Part shown: in pieces, positions 1 to 9,436 of the stretch
Layout: every line of letters starts with the position of its first letter
How positions within the stretch are numbered: the stretch's first letter is position 1
NCBI RefSeq assembly: GCF_019392245.1
Contig: NZ_JAHXRL010000001.1
Location: forward strand, 310,001-374,000
Direction of reading: 5' to 3'
Length of the DNA: 64,000 nt
Origin: Sulfitobacter sp. CW3
Lineage (GTDB): Bacteria; Pseudomonadota; Alphaproteobacteria; Rhodobacterales; Rhodobacteraceae
Notes under the pieces: generated by a model
The model's input: the letters and a program-made list of their open reading frames with translations, nothing else
What the model was told of the DNA's origin: nothing
Database searches by the model: none
Made by a program: the position numbers and the translations under genes

Positions 1-890
1 AGGATGCCGTCAAAGGGCGCTAGGATGTCTTCCTCGGTCTTGCCAAAGGGGTCGGATACCGTGGCAAGGGCATCGCCTGCCTTGACGGTTTCCCCCTCGG
101 CACGAAAGGTGCGCAGCAGCCCGCCCACAGGCGCGCGCAGCCATGTGGAACTGGAGCAGACATGCGATTGACGGCGCGACGGGGCGATGCCCTTGGCGGG
201 CAACATGTCTTCGGCGCGCATCACACGCAAAATACCCGCAACACCGGCACGCACGGCCATTTCGTCAAACCGCAACCCTTCGCCCGCCTCGTAGAGCAAC
301 ACGGGCGTGCCCATGGCCGACGCAACGGCGCGCAACGATCCGTCACGCAAGGGCGATGTCAGCACCACAGGGGCCGCAAAGTTGATCGCCATGCGCCGTG
401 TGATCGGATCAGACGGGGAAATGCGTACCTGTGGCAGGTTGGTGCGGTGGATCGCTGCGGAATGCAGGTCGATCCCGAAATCACAACGCAGCACCACCTC
501 GTTAAGGAAAATATGCGCCAGCCGTGATCCCAGCGACCCGGACGGGTGGCCCGGAAAGCAGCGGTTCAGATCGCGGCGGTCTGGCAGATAGCGTGAACGG
601 TTTAGAAACCCGAACGAATTGACCACGGGGATCACCAACAACGTCCCCCGCAAGGACTTGAGCTGGGGCGTCCGCAGCAGCCGGCGCACGATTTCGACCC
701 CGATCAATTCATCCCCATGCACGGCTGCACTGACAAACATGGTGGGGCCGGGCCGTTTGCCATGGATGACTTCAAGCGACAGGCCAACAGGCGTGTGATC
801 GGGCAGGATTGAGATGGGTAGATCAACTTGGGCACGGGTGCCGGAGGCAACCTTTTGACCTGCGATTTCAAAAGGGTCACGGTTCGGCAT
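1..890 (-). CDS. Succinylglutamate desuccinylase/aspartoacylase family hydrolase (3' part outside window)
   Basis: A minus-strand frame runs from ATG at 890 through the left edge, so the C-terminus is missing. The protein begins MPNRDPFEIAGQ. It carries the zinc-carboxypeptidase-like signature of the AstE/AspA family: HGDELIGVEIVRR gives the metal-binding H and E, and DLHSAA gives the third ligand. The visible C-terminal part (APVGGLLRTF..GETVKAGDAL) looks like the barrel-type domain common in this family. Members hydrolyse an N-acyl or amide bond on small substrates; the substrate here is unknown. It starts 2 nt after the trpE stop (TAACAATG), so it is probably translationally coupled to trpE, although no pathway link is obvious. 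The family call is firm, the substrate is not. Confidence 0.85.
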   Translation of the reverse strand, partial: MPNRDPFEIAGQKVASGTRAQVDLPISILPDHTPVGLSLEVIHGKRPGPTMFVSAAVHGDELIGVEIVRRLLRTPQLKSLRGTLLVIPVVNSFGFLNRSRYLPDRRDLNRCFPGHPSGSLGSRLAHIFLNEVVLRCDFGIDLHSAAIHRTNLPQVRISPSDPITRRMAINFAAPVVLTSPLRDGSLRAVASAMGTPVLLYEAGEGLRFDEMAVRAGVAGILRVMRAEDMLPAKGIAPSRRQSHVCSSSTWLRAPVGGLLRTFRAEGETVKAGDALATVSDPFGKTEEDILAPFDGI

Positions 891-892
891 TG

Positions 893-2404
893 TTAGCTGT
901 TGCCCTGTCCCGAGAACCGCGCCGCATCGGCAGCCGCACGGCGGATTGCGTCGGATTTATGCACGGTTTCCATATACTCCGCCTCGGCGTCGCTGTCATA
1001 GACAACACCGCCGCCGGCCTGAATATATAGGGTTTTATCCTTGATCACGGCGGTACGCAGGGCGATGCACATGTCCATGTCGCCGCCCGCACTGAAATAG
1101 CCGACACCGCCGCCATAAAGCCCGCGTTTTTCCGGCTCCAGCTCGTCGATGATCTCCATCGCGCGGACCTTGGGGGCCCCTGACACGGTGCCCGCAGGCA
1201 TGCCCGCAAAGAACGCATCCAGCGCATCGCGGTCATCGCGCAATTCGCCCACCACGTTGGATACGATATGCATCACGTGGCTATAGCGTTCGACGATGAA
1301 TTCCTCGGTGGGGCGCACGGTGCCGATCTTGGCGACACGGCCCACATCGTTGCGGCCCAGATCCAGCAGCATCAGATGTTCGGCCAGCTCTTTTTCGTCG
1401 GCCAACAGATCGGCCTCAAGGGCGCGGTCTTCCTCTGGGGTGGCACCGCGACGGCGGGTGCCTGCAACCGGGCGAATGGTGATTTCCTTGCCAAAGACCC
1501 GGACAAGGATTTCAGGGCTGGCCCCCACAACATGGAAGTCGCCAAAGTTGAAATAGAACATGAACGGCGACGGGTTGGTGCGGCGCAGGCTGCGGTACAA
1601 GGCGAAAGGCGGTTGCGAGAAACCCTGCGCCCAGCGTTGCGACGGCACCACCTGAAAGATGTCGCCCGCAACGATATAGTCGCGGGCCTTTTCGATGGCG
1701 GATTTATAGCCCTCGCGGGTGAAATTGCTGACCGGGGCAGATTCCTCGTGGGCCTCGCCCAGATCACGGCTGGTGCCGGGCATGGACCGTTCCAGATCGC
1801 GCACAGCGTCCATCACACGTTCGCCCGCTTGCGCATATGCGGCCTTGGCGGATTGGCCGTCGGATACCCATGCGGGCGACACGATTGTGACCTCGCCTTT
1901 GACGCCGTCCAGCACGGCAATCACCGACGGGCGTACCATCATCGCATCGGGCAGGCCCAGCGTATCAGGATTTACATTCGGCAAGTGTTCGACCAGCCGG
2001 ATCATGTCATAACCGAGATAGCCAAACAGACCCGCAGCGGCTTGGGGTAGGTCGGCGGGCAGGTCGATTTTTGATTCAGCGATCAGCCCGCGCAGGGTGT
2101 CCAGCGGGTTGCCGGGCACGTCCTCGAACGCGTCACCGTCATAGCGCGCGGCGCGGTTCACGGCCGACGTCTTACCATTGCAGCGCCAGATCAAATCAGG
2201 CTTCATCCCGATGATGGAATAGCGCCCGCGCACCTCGCCGCCCGTGACGGATTCAAGGACAAAGGCGTTTTCCGCAGCCCCCGTAAGCTTGAGCATCAAA
2301 GATACCGGCGTATCCAGGTCAGCGGCCAAACGGGTATAAACAATCTGGTTTTTGCCTTCCGCATATCCTGCGGCAAAGCTGTCATAGTCAGGGGTCAGTG
2401 ACAT
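893..2404 (-). CDS. trpE: Anthranilate synthase component I
   Basis: 503 residues, normal length for TrpE. It catalyses the chorismate-to-anthranilate half reaction of tryptophan synthesis, with glutamine-derived ammonia from TrpG. The N-terminal regulatory part (residues about 20-180) includes LTGAAENAFVLESV, near the tryptophan-binding region. The chorismate-binding domain follows: RPVAGTRRRG, EKELAEHLMLLDLGRNDVGR and AGTVSGAPKVRAMEII at about 403-417. Start is ATG at 2404. It lies 12 nt downstream of the PpiD-like gene, so the two are probably cotranscribed, an order I recall as frequent in Rhodobacterales. No TrpG is visible in the window. No leader-peptide attenuator was recognised upstream. 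Confidence 0.97.
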   Translation of the reverse strand: MSLTPDYDSFAAGYAEGKNQIVYTRLAADLDTPVSLMLKLTGAAENAFVLESVTGGEVRGRYSIIGMKPDLIWRCNGKTSAVNRAARYDGDAFEDVPGNPLDTLRGLIAESKIDLPADLPQAAAGLFGYLGYDMIRLVEHLPNVNPDTLGLPDAMMVRPSVIAVLDGVKGEVTIVSPAWVSDGQSAKAAYAQAGERVMDAVRDLERSMPGTSRDLGEAHEESAPVSNFTREGYKSAIEKARDYIVAGDIFQVVPSQRWAQGFSQPPFALYRSLRRTNPSPFMFYFNFGDFHVVGASPEILVRVFGKEITIRPVAGTRRRGATPEEDRALEADLLADEKELAEHLMLLDLGRNDVGRVAKIGTVRPTEEFIVERYSHVMHIVSNVVGELRDDRDALDAFFAGMPAGTVSGAPKVRAMEIIDELEPEKRGLYGGGVGYFSAGGDMDMCIALRTAVIKDKTLYIQAGGGVVYDSDAEAEYMETVHKSDAIRRAAADAARFSGQGNS

Positions 2405-2416
2405 GGTCGGCCTTCG

Positions 2417-4261
2417 TTATGGGAAGTTCACATGGACGGCGTTGATCGCCTGTTGATCGACCATCGGACCTGCACGGCGCACGACATCGCTTGCGTAGAT
2501 CGTAAACACGTCTTGGCCGAGCTGTTGATCCAGTTGGGCGGATAGCTGCGTTAGAAGCTGCTGGTTTTGCGTGCTTTCCTGAGGGTCTGCAATCGCGTCG
2601 ACACGCAGGATCACCACCGAATTGTCGCCGTCGATCACGAGAATATCGCCGATGGCGGCATCAAAAACGGCGGTCATCATATCGGCAGGCGCACCATTGA
2701 TCAGCGCGTCGCGGGTCAGGTCGGTCTGCACTGTCGGCGTCAGCGCGAGACTTTCGAAATCCGCACCATTCTCAAGTTCGGGCTTCAGCGCCTCGGCCTG
2801 CGCATGCAGCGCCAGCGAAACCTGATCAGCGGTCCATGCGGCAACAACATCTGCACGTGCATCGTCAAACGGATTGGCACGTTCGTCCAAGGTGCCGTCC
2901 AGACGCATGGCAAAGACGCTGCCGTCCTCAAGCTGATCGATCTTGGGGAAATCATCGGCGGTCAGGGCTGCGGCAGCTTCGCGGAAACCGGCATAGGCGG
3001 CGATGTCCTCGTCGCTGTTCTGGGTCCAGTCGATGTGGCCAAGGGTCATTTTGCTTTCTTCGGCCAACTGCTCAAGCGTGGCACCGCCTGCAAGCTGATC
3101 GTCCAGATCGCGGGCGCGGACTTCGATCTGGCGGATTGCGCGATCCCCGGCAAGGTCTTGTTGCAGGGCAGGGCGTGCTTCCTCGAATGTGGTGTTCAAC
3201 GACGGCAAAACACCGTTGATCCGGAACAACGCCGGCCCAAGGTTGGTGGGCGCTGGCCCAACGACGTCATTCACGTCGCCTGTAAATACCGCATCACCAG
3301 CGGCACCCAAATCCTGCGCGGCCACATCCCCCATATCGACATCCTCAAGGGTCAGCCCACGGTCCAGAACGAGGGCCTCAAAGGTTGTCCCATTGACCTC
3401 AAGTGCTGCTGCGGCTTGGTCGGCGCTTGCTTGATCGCCAAAGACCAGCCGTTCGACCAAACGCCGTTCAGGTTGGATATATTCGGCTGCACGGTCCTCA
3501 TACGCCTTTTGCAAATCTGCATCCGACACTTCGACCTCGTCCAGCAGATCGCCGGGGGTCATCAGGACATAGGTGATGGATTTGCTGGCTGGCAGCATAA
3601 ACTGGTCGGTGTTCTCGTCGTAATAGGCCTGCAATTGCGCATCGGTCGGGGCAGGCACGGGTTCCGCCAGATCAACCTCGTTCAAAGTAGCCCAGGTAAA
3701 GCTGCGTTTCGCGCCAACATAATCGACAAGGGTCTTGGCATAGGCATCCGGCATGGCAACGCCACCTGTGATCGCGTTCTGCAACAATGTGCGGCCCGCT
3801 TCTTCGCGTAGGGACACCTCGAATTCGGCTTCGGTCAGGCCGGATTGCTGCAAGGCAAAACGATATCCCTCGCGGTCAAAGCCACCGTTGATCCCTTGGA
3901 ACGCGGGGATTTCGACGATCCGCTCGCGCAAGTTTTCATCGCCGATGGACAGACCCATCTGGTCGGCCTCGTTATCAAGGGCGCGCAGACGGACAAGACG
4001 CTGCAAAACCGCGCGGTCCAGGCCAATGGCCTGCGCCTGTTGAAAGGGCATGGTTTCACCGGTTTGGGATTCAATCGTGCGGATCTGCTGCTGCAGTTCC
4101 CGGGCATAGTTATCGACCGAGATTTCCTTGTCGCCCACGGTGCCGACGGTGCGCACATTACCGGACAGATTGACCGCGCCAAAGCCGCCAAGGCCAAGGA
4201 TCAGCAGGCCCATCAATACCCAGACTGCGGTTTTCGTGAGGCTATTGCCTTTGGCTTTCAT
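2417..4261 (-). CDS. PpiD/SurA-like peptidylprolyl isomerase, inner-membrane anchored
   Basis: 614 residues. There is a short basic N-terminus, then one membrane anchor (about residues 10-32, TAVWVLMGLLILGLGGFGAV), then a large periplasmic region. Residues about 35-180 form a SurA_N/PpiD-type chaperone arm (TVGDKEISVDNYARELQQQI). A parvulin-like region sits near 225-370 and is degenerate, as in many PpiD proteins, so the role may be mainly chaperoning of exported outer-membrane proteins. A long helical C-terminal part follows. It is immediately upstream of trpE. Start ATG 4261 is followed by the basic MKAKGNSLTK segment. The family is clear; isomerase activity is uncertain. Confidence 0.9.
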   Translation of the reverse strand: MKAKGNSLTKTAVWVLMGLLILGLGGFGAVNLSGNVRTVGTVGDKEISVDNYARELQQQIRTIESQTGETMPFQQAQAIGLDRAVLQRLVRLRALDNEADQMGLSIGDENLRERIVEIPAFQGINGGFDREGYRFALQQSGLTEAEFEVSLREEAGRTLLQNAITGGVAMPDAYAKTLVDYVGAKRSFTWATLNEVDLAEPVPAPTDAQLQAYYDENTDQFMLPASKSITYVLMTPGDLLDEVEVSDADLQKAYEDRAAEYIQPERRLVERLVFGDQASADQAAAALEVNGTTFEALVLDRGLTLEDVDMGDVAAQDLGAAGDAVFTGDVNDVVGPAPTNLGPALFRINGVLPSLNTTFEEARPALQQDLAGDRAIRQIEVRARDLDDQLAGGATLEQLAEESKMTLGHIDWTQNSDEDIAAYAGFREAAAALTADDFPKIDQLEDGSVFAMRLDGTLDERANPFDDARADVVAAWTADQVSLALHAQAEALKPELENGADFESLALTPTVQTDLTRDALINGAPADMMTAVFDAAIGDILVIDGDNSVVILRVDAIADPQESTQNQQLLTQLSAQLDQQLGQDVFTIYASDVVRRAGPMVDQQAINAVHVNFP

Positions 4262-4326
4262 GATCTTACCCTTTTAGCGCGTTTGAACCTATCTATGCGG
4301 TGCGCGGCAGGGGGGCAAGAGGGCCG

Positions 4327-5493
4327 TTAAAGCTGCGCCATCCTGTCAAAGAGCACGGCAATACCGTCTGCATCCAGATTGGCAAATGCGATCCGCAGAT
4401 GCCGCGCCCCGCTGGGGTCGTCTTGGGGGCAAAACATCGTTCCGGGCAAGCATAGAATGCTTGCATCACGCACCATGCGCTGCGCGAGCTGATCAGATGG
4501 TTCCTCAAACGGATGCTCGAGATAGGCAAAATAGCCACCAAGACCCAAAAGCCGCCATCCCTTGGCTGCAAGTTTGGGCATGTTATCGGTGATCGCTTTA
4601 CGCCGCGCTAGAATTTCGTCGCGCTCGCCTGCGAGCCATTGCGACAGGTTTTGCATCCCCCACAACGCCGCATGCTGGCCGATTTGGCCGGGGCAAATGG
4701 CGACCGTGTCCAAGAATTTCTCAACCTCAGCCAGTCGTGACCGGGATGCAATCAGCGCCCCCACACGGTGGCCGGTCAGGCGGTAGGCTTTGGAAAAGGA
4801 ATAAAGGTGGATCAGCGTGTCATGCCAATCGGGGTCTTGAAACAAGGCATGCGGCGGGCCAGAACGGCTGTCGAAATCGCGGTAGGTCTCGTCCACGATC
4901 AGGGCAATGCCATGGGCACGGGCCAGATCAAAGAACGCCTGAACCAGTGCGGCAGGGTATTCGGCACCGCCGGGATTATTCGGCGTGACAATCGCAATCG
5001 CCCGGGTGCGATCGGTGATCAATGCAGCAGCGGCTTCGGGATCGGGCAGTAGATCAGGCCCGGTTTTGAGCGCAACCGTGTTCACCCCAGACATATCAAG
5101 CCACATTTTATGGTTGAAATACCATGGGGTCGGCAAAATGACCTCGTCGCCCTCACTGCACAAAGTCGCGATGGCGGCGGCGAATGCCTGATTGCACCCG
5201 GATGTGATTGCAACCTGCGCGGGGTCAATCTGGCCCGCATAATGCGCCGACGTCTGCAACGCCAATTCGGCTCGCAGCTCTGACAACCCCAGCACCGGAC
5301 CATAAAGATGGGCATCGTCATTGGTCAACGCGACCTGCGCCATCGCCTCGCGCAGGGGCTGCGGGGGCGGATCGACGGGGGCGGCCTGACTGACGTTGAT
5401 CAAGGGGCGGTCTGCGGGGAAATCAACACCGTCTAACCAGCGGCGGGCTTCCATGACAGGCGGGGCAAAGGTGGAAGCAGTACGCGTCAACAT
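4327..5493 (-). CDS. PLP-dependent aminotransferase, class I/II
   Basis: 388 residues of the fold-type I aminotransferase family. Visible motifs are AITSGCNQAFAAAIATL (cofactor phosphate site), TPNNPGGAEYP, VDETYRDF with the aspartate that contacts the pyridine nitrogen, and SFSKAYRLTGHRVG containing the Schiff-base lysine. A C-terminal arginine region (ARHLRIAF) would bind the substrate carboxylate. Cytosolic. It lies between the PpiD-like gene (65 nt away) and an inverted-repeat spacer, apparently in its own unit. The substrate is not evident; aspartate/aromatic or LL-diaminopimelate-like specificities are possible. Start ATG 5493 gives MLTRTASTFAPPV. Confidence 0.9.
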   Translation of the reverse strand: MLTRTASTFAPPVMEARRWLDGVDFPADRPLINVSQAAPVDPPPQPLREAMAQVALTNDDAHLYGPVLGLSELRAELALQTSAHYAGQIDPAQVAITSGCNQAFAAAIATLCSEGDEVILPTPWYFNHKMWLDMSGVNTVALKTGPDLLPDPEAAAALITDRTRAIAIVTPNNPGGAEYPAALVQAFFDLARAHGIALIVDETYRDFDSRSGPPHALFQDPDWHDTLIHLYSFSKAYRLTGHRVGALIASRSRLAEVEKFLDTVAICPGQIGQHAALWGMQNLSQWLAGERDEILARRKAITDNMPKLAAKGWRLLGLGGYFAYLEHPFEEPSDQLAQRMVRDASILCLPGTMFCPQDDPSGARHLRIAFANLDADGIAVLFDRMAQL

Positions 5494-5522
5494 CGGATGT
5501 AGGTTCCTGTGATCAAGGGCGG

Positions 5523-5612
5523 ATGCCTTCGGCGAGGATATTTAAGAGCCAGAGAAGCGAGGCGCGGCGCGCGTCTTCATTCCAAATGGTCTAAAATCCT
5601 CGCCGAAGGCAT
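5523..5612. terminator. Inverted pair of a Rhodobacterales-type 3' motif
   Basis: A 17-bp arm at 5523-5539 (ATGCCTTCGGCGAGGAT) is perfectly repeated in inverse orientation at 5596-5612. Each arm continues into an AT-rich tail (ATTTAAG or TAAAAT). The pair sits just downstream of gpt (minus strand) and upstream of the aminotransferase. I recall motifs of the form CTTCGGCGAGGATATTT at many 3' ends in Rhodobacterales. A cruciform or terminator role is inferred. Confidence 0.55.
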
Positions 5613-5625
5613 AGAATCTTTTTGC

Positions 5626-6138
5626 TTAATCTTTGCCGCGGTAGGGTTCGACGTATTGCAGGGCCATGTCCCATGGAAAGAAAATCCATGTATCCTGGCT
5701 GACTTCGGTGATGAAGGTATCAACCTGCGGGCGGCCTTTTGGTTTTGCGTAAACCGTGGCGAGGTGCGCTTTGGGATAGAGCCTGCGCACCACCTCGAGA
5801 GTTTTTCCGGAATCGACCAGATCGTCGATGATCAAGATCCCGGTACCATCGCCCATAAGTTCAGCGTCTGGCGCTTTGAGAACAACAGCATCGGATTGGT
5901 CTTGGTGGTCATAAGACTTGATCGAGACCGTATCCACGGTGCGGATGTCAAGCTCGCGGGCGGCGATCATAGCGGGGGCCATGCCGCCGCGTGTAATGGC
6001 AACGACCGCGCGCCATGCACCATCGTCCGGTCCCATCCCATCCAACCGCCATGCCAACGCACGGCTATCGCGGTGGATTTGGTCCCAGCTGATGTGAAAG
6101 CCTTTTTCGTGGGGCAGGCGCGACGGATCTTTGCTCAT
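5626..6138 (-). CDS. gpt: Xanthine (xanthine-guanine) phosphoribosyltransferase
   Basis: 170 residues from ATG at 6138 ([17 protein letters not shown]). An in-frame ATG 30 nt upstream exists, but it overlaps the fabI end region and adds residues without homology. The PRPP-binding motif is plain: [17 protein letters not shown]. The GG-M loop region [20 protein letters not shown] and the hood region [19 protein letters not shown] match Gpt. The enzyme salvages xanthine and guanine to XMP and GMP in the cytosol. It starts 4 nt downstream of the fabI stop, so the two genes are probably cotranscribed. The 5523-5612 inverted repeat follows as likely transcript end. Confidence 0.93.
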   Translation of the reverse strand: MSKDPSRLPHEKGFHISWDQIHRDSRALAWRLDGMGPDDGAWRAVVAITRGGMAPAMIAARELDIRTVDTVSIKSYDHQDQSDAVVLKAPDAELMGDGTGILIIDDLVDSGKTLEVVRRLYPKAHLATVYAKPKGRPQVDTFITEVSQDTWIFFPWDMALQYVEPYRGKD

Positions 6139-6142
6139 CTGG

Positions 6143-6949
<807 letters not shown>

Positions 6950-7149
6950 TCTATTTCCTTCGAATTTATCGTTGTGTTGAAGACGGTTTATGCGATTGAT
7001 TGTTTTTCGGCAAGGCTGTGCGTCTGGGGTGTGTTGCAAGCAACCCATGCGAGCATTTATTATTTCGCGCGCGGCTTTTCGTTGTTTGGCTGTGTCAAAT
7101 GTTATAGACGGCTGCTAATGCGAGCTTGGGCTTAGGGAGTGAGAGTTCA

Positions 7150-7764
7150 TTGGGAGATATTGAAACACGCAAAGGTAAATTTGCGGGGGATAATCCGTTT
7201 GAAATGGCGCAACGTTGGCTGTCCGAAGCGACTGACGCCGAAATAAATGACCCTAACGCGATTGCGCTGTCGACGGTTGACGCGCAGGGCATGCCGAACG
7301 CCCGTATGGTGCTTTTGAAAGAGATCGAAGACGACGCATTTGTCTTCTATACGAATTATACCAGCGCAAAGGCCGGCGAATTGGATCAGGCCGGAAAAGC
7401 CGCATTCGTCATGCATTGGAAATCGCTGCGTCGCCAAATACGTGCGCGTGGAATCATTACGAAGGAAGACGGACCGAAGGCGGATGAGTATTATCGGTCG
7501 CGTTCGCTGAAAAGCCGGCTGGGGGCCTGGGCGTCGGATCAATCAAGCCCGTTGTCTAGCCGTGCTGCCTTGATGGCCGAGGTTGCAAAAGTGACGGTAA
7601 AACAAGGGCCTGACCCCAAGCGCCCGCCATTTTGGGGCGGCTATCGATTAGCCCCGTTAGAGATTGAATTTTGGGCAGATGGCGAGTTTCGCCTGCATGA
7701 TCGATTTGTTTGGCGTCGGCCTGATTTAGGATCGGGCTGGACTGTCACGAGGTTAAGCCCATAA
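7150..7764 (+). CDS. pdxH: Pyridoxamine 5'-phosphate oxidase
   Basis: About 204 residues. I choose TTG at 7150 (product begins [18 protein letters not shown]) because GGGAGTGAGAG lies just upstream; a TTG at 7126 would add eight residues. FMN-binding and catalytic signatures are present: [46 protein letters not shown], the [17 protein letters not shown] segment, and the C-terminal [20 protein letters not shown]. The enzyme oxidises pyridoxamine/pyridoxine 5'-phosphate to PLP in the cytosol. It is divergent from fabI and starts a plus-strand group with the cold-shock and DUF192 genes. Confidence 0.95.
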   Translation: MGDIETRKGKFAGDNPFEMAQRWLSEATDAEINDPNAIALSTVDAQGMPNARMVLLKEIEDDAFVFYTNYTSAKAGELDQAGKAAFVMHWKSLRRQIRARGIITKEDGPKADEYYRSRSLKSRLGAWASDQSSPLSSRAALMAEVAKVTVKQGPDPKRPPFWGGYRLAPLEIEFWADGEFRLHDRFVWRRPDLGSGWTVTRLSP

Positions 7765-7832
7765 TAAGGCCTAAATGAGACAGAAAGTTAATTAATCCGC
7801 TGGGCAAGAATTTAGAGTACCAAAGGACATTT

Positions 7833-8375
7833 GTGTCAGATTTAGATAATATCGCCCCCGTCATTTCGGGAACTGTAAAATGGTTTGACCCTGCAAAGGG
7901 TTTCGGATTCGTTGTGTCCGATGACGGCGGGGCTGATATCTTGCTGCATGTGAATGTGTTGCGAAACTATGGCCAAAGCTCGATCGCGGATGGGGCGCGG
8001 GTTGAAATTACGGCCCATGAAACCAGCCGCGGTGTGCAGGCCACTCACGTTCACGCAATTCATCCCCCCGACATGGGGCTATCCAGCCCGCTGGAAGAAA
8101 TCGTCGGAGTTGATCCCGCCATTGTGAAAGCGGTCCCAATTGAACCAGCGCGGGTTAAATGGTTTGATAAATCCAAAGGTTTCGGCTTTGCCAATGTATT
8201 TGGTAAAAGCGATGATATCTTTTTACATGTAGAAGTATTGCGTCAGTCGGGGCTGTCCGATGTACAACCGGGTGAGGCATTGGCAATGCGCGTCATATCG
8301 GGCGAGCGCGGGAAGATGGCTGCAGAGGTATATGCGTGGGAAACTGTGATTTTAACCAAGCCGGACGCCGAATAG
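7833..8375 (+). CDS. Double cold-shock-domain protein
   Basis: 180 residues, GTG start at 7833 preceded by AAAGGA. It has two cold-shock domains: one at about residues 10-75 (GTVKWFDPAKGFGFVVSDDG, with the RNP1 KGFGFV) and one at about 105-170 (ARVKWFDKSKGFGFANVFG, then DIFLHVEVL for RNP2). The linker is about 30 residues. Such tandem CSD proteins bind single-stranded RNA or DNA and act as RNA chaperones; I recall similar ones as common in Rhodobacterales. The 3' end overlaps the following DUF192 gene by 40 nt, suggesting coupled translation. Confidence 0.92.
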   Translation: MSDLDNIAPVISGTVKWFDPAKGFGFVVSDDGGADILLHVNVLRNYGQSSIADGARVEITAHETSRGVQATHVHAIHPPDMGLSSPLEEIVGVDPAIVKAVPIEPARVKWFDKSKGFGFANVFGKSDDIFLHVEVLRQSGLSDVQPGEALAMRVISGERGKMAAEVYAWETVILTKPDAE

Positions 8376-8839
8376 CACAAACCTTATTATTGCTGTTCGC
8401 CCTGACCGCCAGTTTTGCGGGGCAGGCGTCAGCGGCCTGTTCTGACGACGCAGTTTTGCTGCGGGGGGACTGGGGGCAGGCGCGATTCTCTGTTGAGGTC
8501 GCCGATGACGACGCCGAGCGCGCCCAAGGTCTGATGTTTCGTGAATCGATGCCCAGCAGTGCGGGCATGTTGTTTGTCTATACAAACCCGCAAACCATGC
8601 GGTTCTGGATGCGCAACACGCTGATTCCTTTGGATATGCTGTTCATTGATTCCCGTGGTGTTGTGAAACATATTCACGAAAACGCCGTGCCTTTGGATGA
8701 AACTATGATTTATGGCGGTAAAAATTTGCTGTCTGTGCTTGAGATAAACGGCGGTTTGGCCAGACGGATGGGCATTAAAATAGGGTCCGAGCTGCGTCAT
8801 CCGGCGTTTGCGGCACACAACCCGGCATGGCCCTGCTAA
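8336..8839 (+). CDS. DUF192 family periplasmic protein
   Basis: 167 residues. GTG start at 8336 lies inside the preceding cold-shock gene, with AGAGG upstream. A Sec signal peptide is visible (AQTLLLLFALTASFAGQASA, cleavage near residue 33). The DUF192 core follows: AERAQGLMFRESMPSSAGMLFVY, MRFWMRNTLIPLDMLFID and VLEINGGLARRMGIKIGS. DUF192 proteins are small, mostly exported, and of unknown biochemistry. The 40-nt overlap argues for an operon with the cold-shock gene. The gene ends 65 nt before tRNA-Pro. Confidence 0.9.
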   Translation: MGNCDFNQAGRRIAQTLLLLFALTASFAGQASAACSDDAVLLRGDWGQARFSVEVADDDAERAQGLMFRESMPSSAGMLFVYTNPQTMRFWMRNTLIPLDMLFIDSRGVVKHIHENAVPLDETMIYGGKNLLSVLEINGGLARRMGIKIGSELRHPAFAAHNPAWPC

Positions 8840-8904
8840 TTCGGTCGATTTCTGTGAAGTTAGGGCTTTTCAATCAGATCACTTGTAGCTAAGTAGGCCG
8901 CAGT

Positions 8905-8981
8905 CGGGGCGTGGCGCAGCCTGGTAGCGCACCTGTTTTGGGTACAGGGGGTCGGAAGTTCGAATCTTCTCGCCCCGACCA
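8905..8981 (+). tRNA. tRNA-Pro (anticodon TGG)
   Basis: A 77-nt cloverleaf. Acceptor arms CGGGGCG (8905-8911) and CGCCCCG (8971-8977) pair fully, followed by discriminator A and an encoded CCA. The anticodon stem CCTGT/ACAGG encloses loop TTTGGGT, so the anticodon is TGG. The T-loop GTTCGAATC is canonical. It is located between DUF192 and the long nrdJ upstream region. Confidence 0.97.
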
Positions 8982-8994
8982 CTTTAAGAACCAC

Positions 8995-9046
8995 CACATA
9001 TAGTGTTCCTGATCTGCTTCGTGCAGGTCAGAACGCTATATTTGTG
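8995..9046. repeat. Long imperfect inverted repeat behind tRNA-Pro
   Basis: CACATATAGTGTTC (8995-9008) is mirrored by GAACGCTATATTTGTG (9031-9046). Inside it CTGATCTGC and GCAGGTCAG also pair around a TTCGT loop, giving an interrupted stem of more than 20 bp. No T-run follows, so it is not a classical intrinsic terminator. It could protect or process the tRNA 3' trailer. Confidence 0.5.
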
Positions 9047-9233
9047 TTCAATGGGTATCAGTCCGGTTCCTATCTCCCGTTGTCTTGCGCAAAATCAGCT
9101 CTTCATTCCCTGTGCCTAATATTTTTTCTATCGCAGGCTGATTTTGGAAATGCCCCCAACTGGCTGTGCAGTTCTTTGTGGGTATCTCAAGTGATAGATG
9201 AGGGGGGCGCGCTAAACCTTGGCGTTTATTGAC

Positions 9234-9242
9234 TTATCCACA
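9234..9242 (+). promoter_or_regulatory. Perfect DnaA box (TTATCCACA)
   Basis: A 9-of-9 match to the DnaA box, about 390 nt before nrdJ. DnaA is known to act on ribonucleotide reductase promoters in some bacteria. A single box can occur by chance, so the function is inferred. Confidence 0.4.
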
Positions 9243-9389
9243 GGTCAGGGCGCGGCCGGCAAATAGTGAACGCTTGTGCATATTTTCGCCTTGAATCACT
9301 GCGGGGCTGGGTGCCTCAAAAAATCCCACTTCGGTCAAGCCTCTAGTTGCGAATATTTGTGAATATTTTCGTTGACCGACTAGGGTCAT

Positions 9390-9436
9390 CTACGTCAGTT
9401 TGTGTGGATTGACGGTCACGCCACTATATCTAGTGG
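9390..9436 (+). promoter_or_regulatory. Tandem NrdR boxes upstream of nrdJ
   Basis: The downstream box at 9421-9436, CCACTATATCTAGTGG, matches about 13 of 16 positions of the published NrdR consensus (acaCwAtATaTwGtgt). A weaker box, CTACGTCAGTTTGTGT, starts at 9390. The two starts are exactly 31 bp apart, the three-helical-turn spacing typical of NrdR pairs. NrdR would repress the reductase when dATP is plentiful. Confidence 0.6.

Noticed and set aside
1268..3811. Long plus-strand open frames opposite trpE and the PpiD-like gene (for instance 1268-2050 and 2567-3811)
   Set aside because: They mirror GC-rich coding genes on the minus strand, show His/Gly/Arg-rich antisense composition and no known domain; the opposite frames are clearly trpE and ppiD-like.
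9044..9232. 62-codon plus-strand frame before nrdJ
   Set aside because: No recognisable domain and it begins inside the inverted-repeat structure; Cys/Leu-rich translation looks random.
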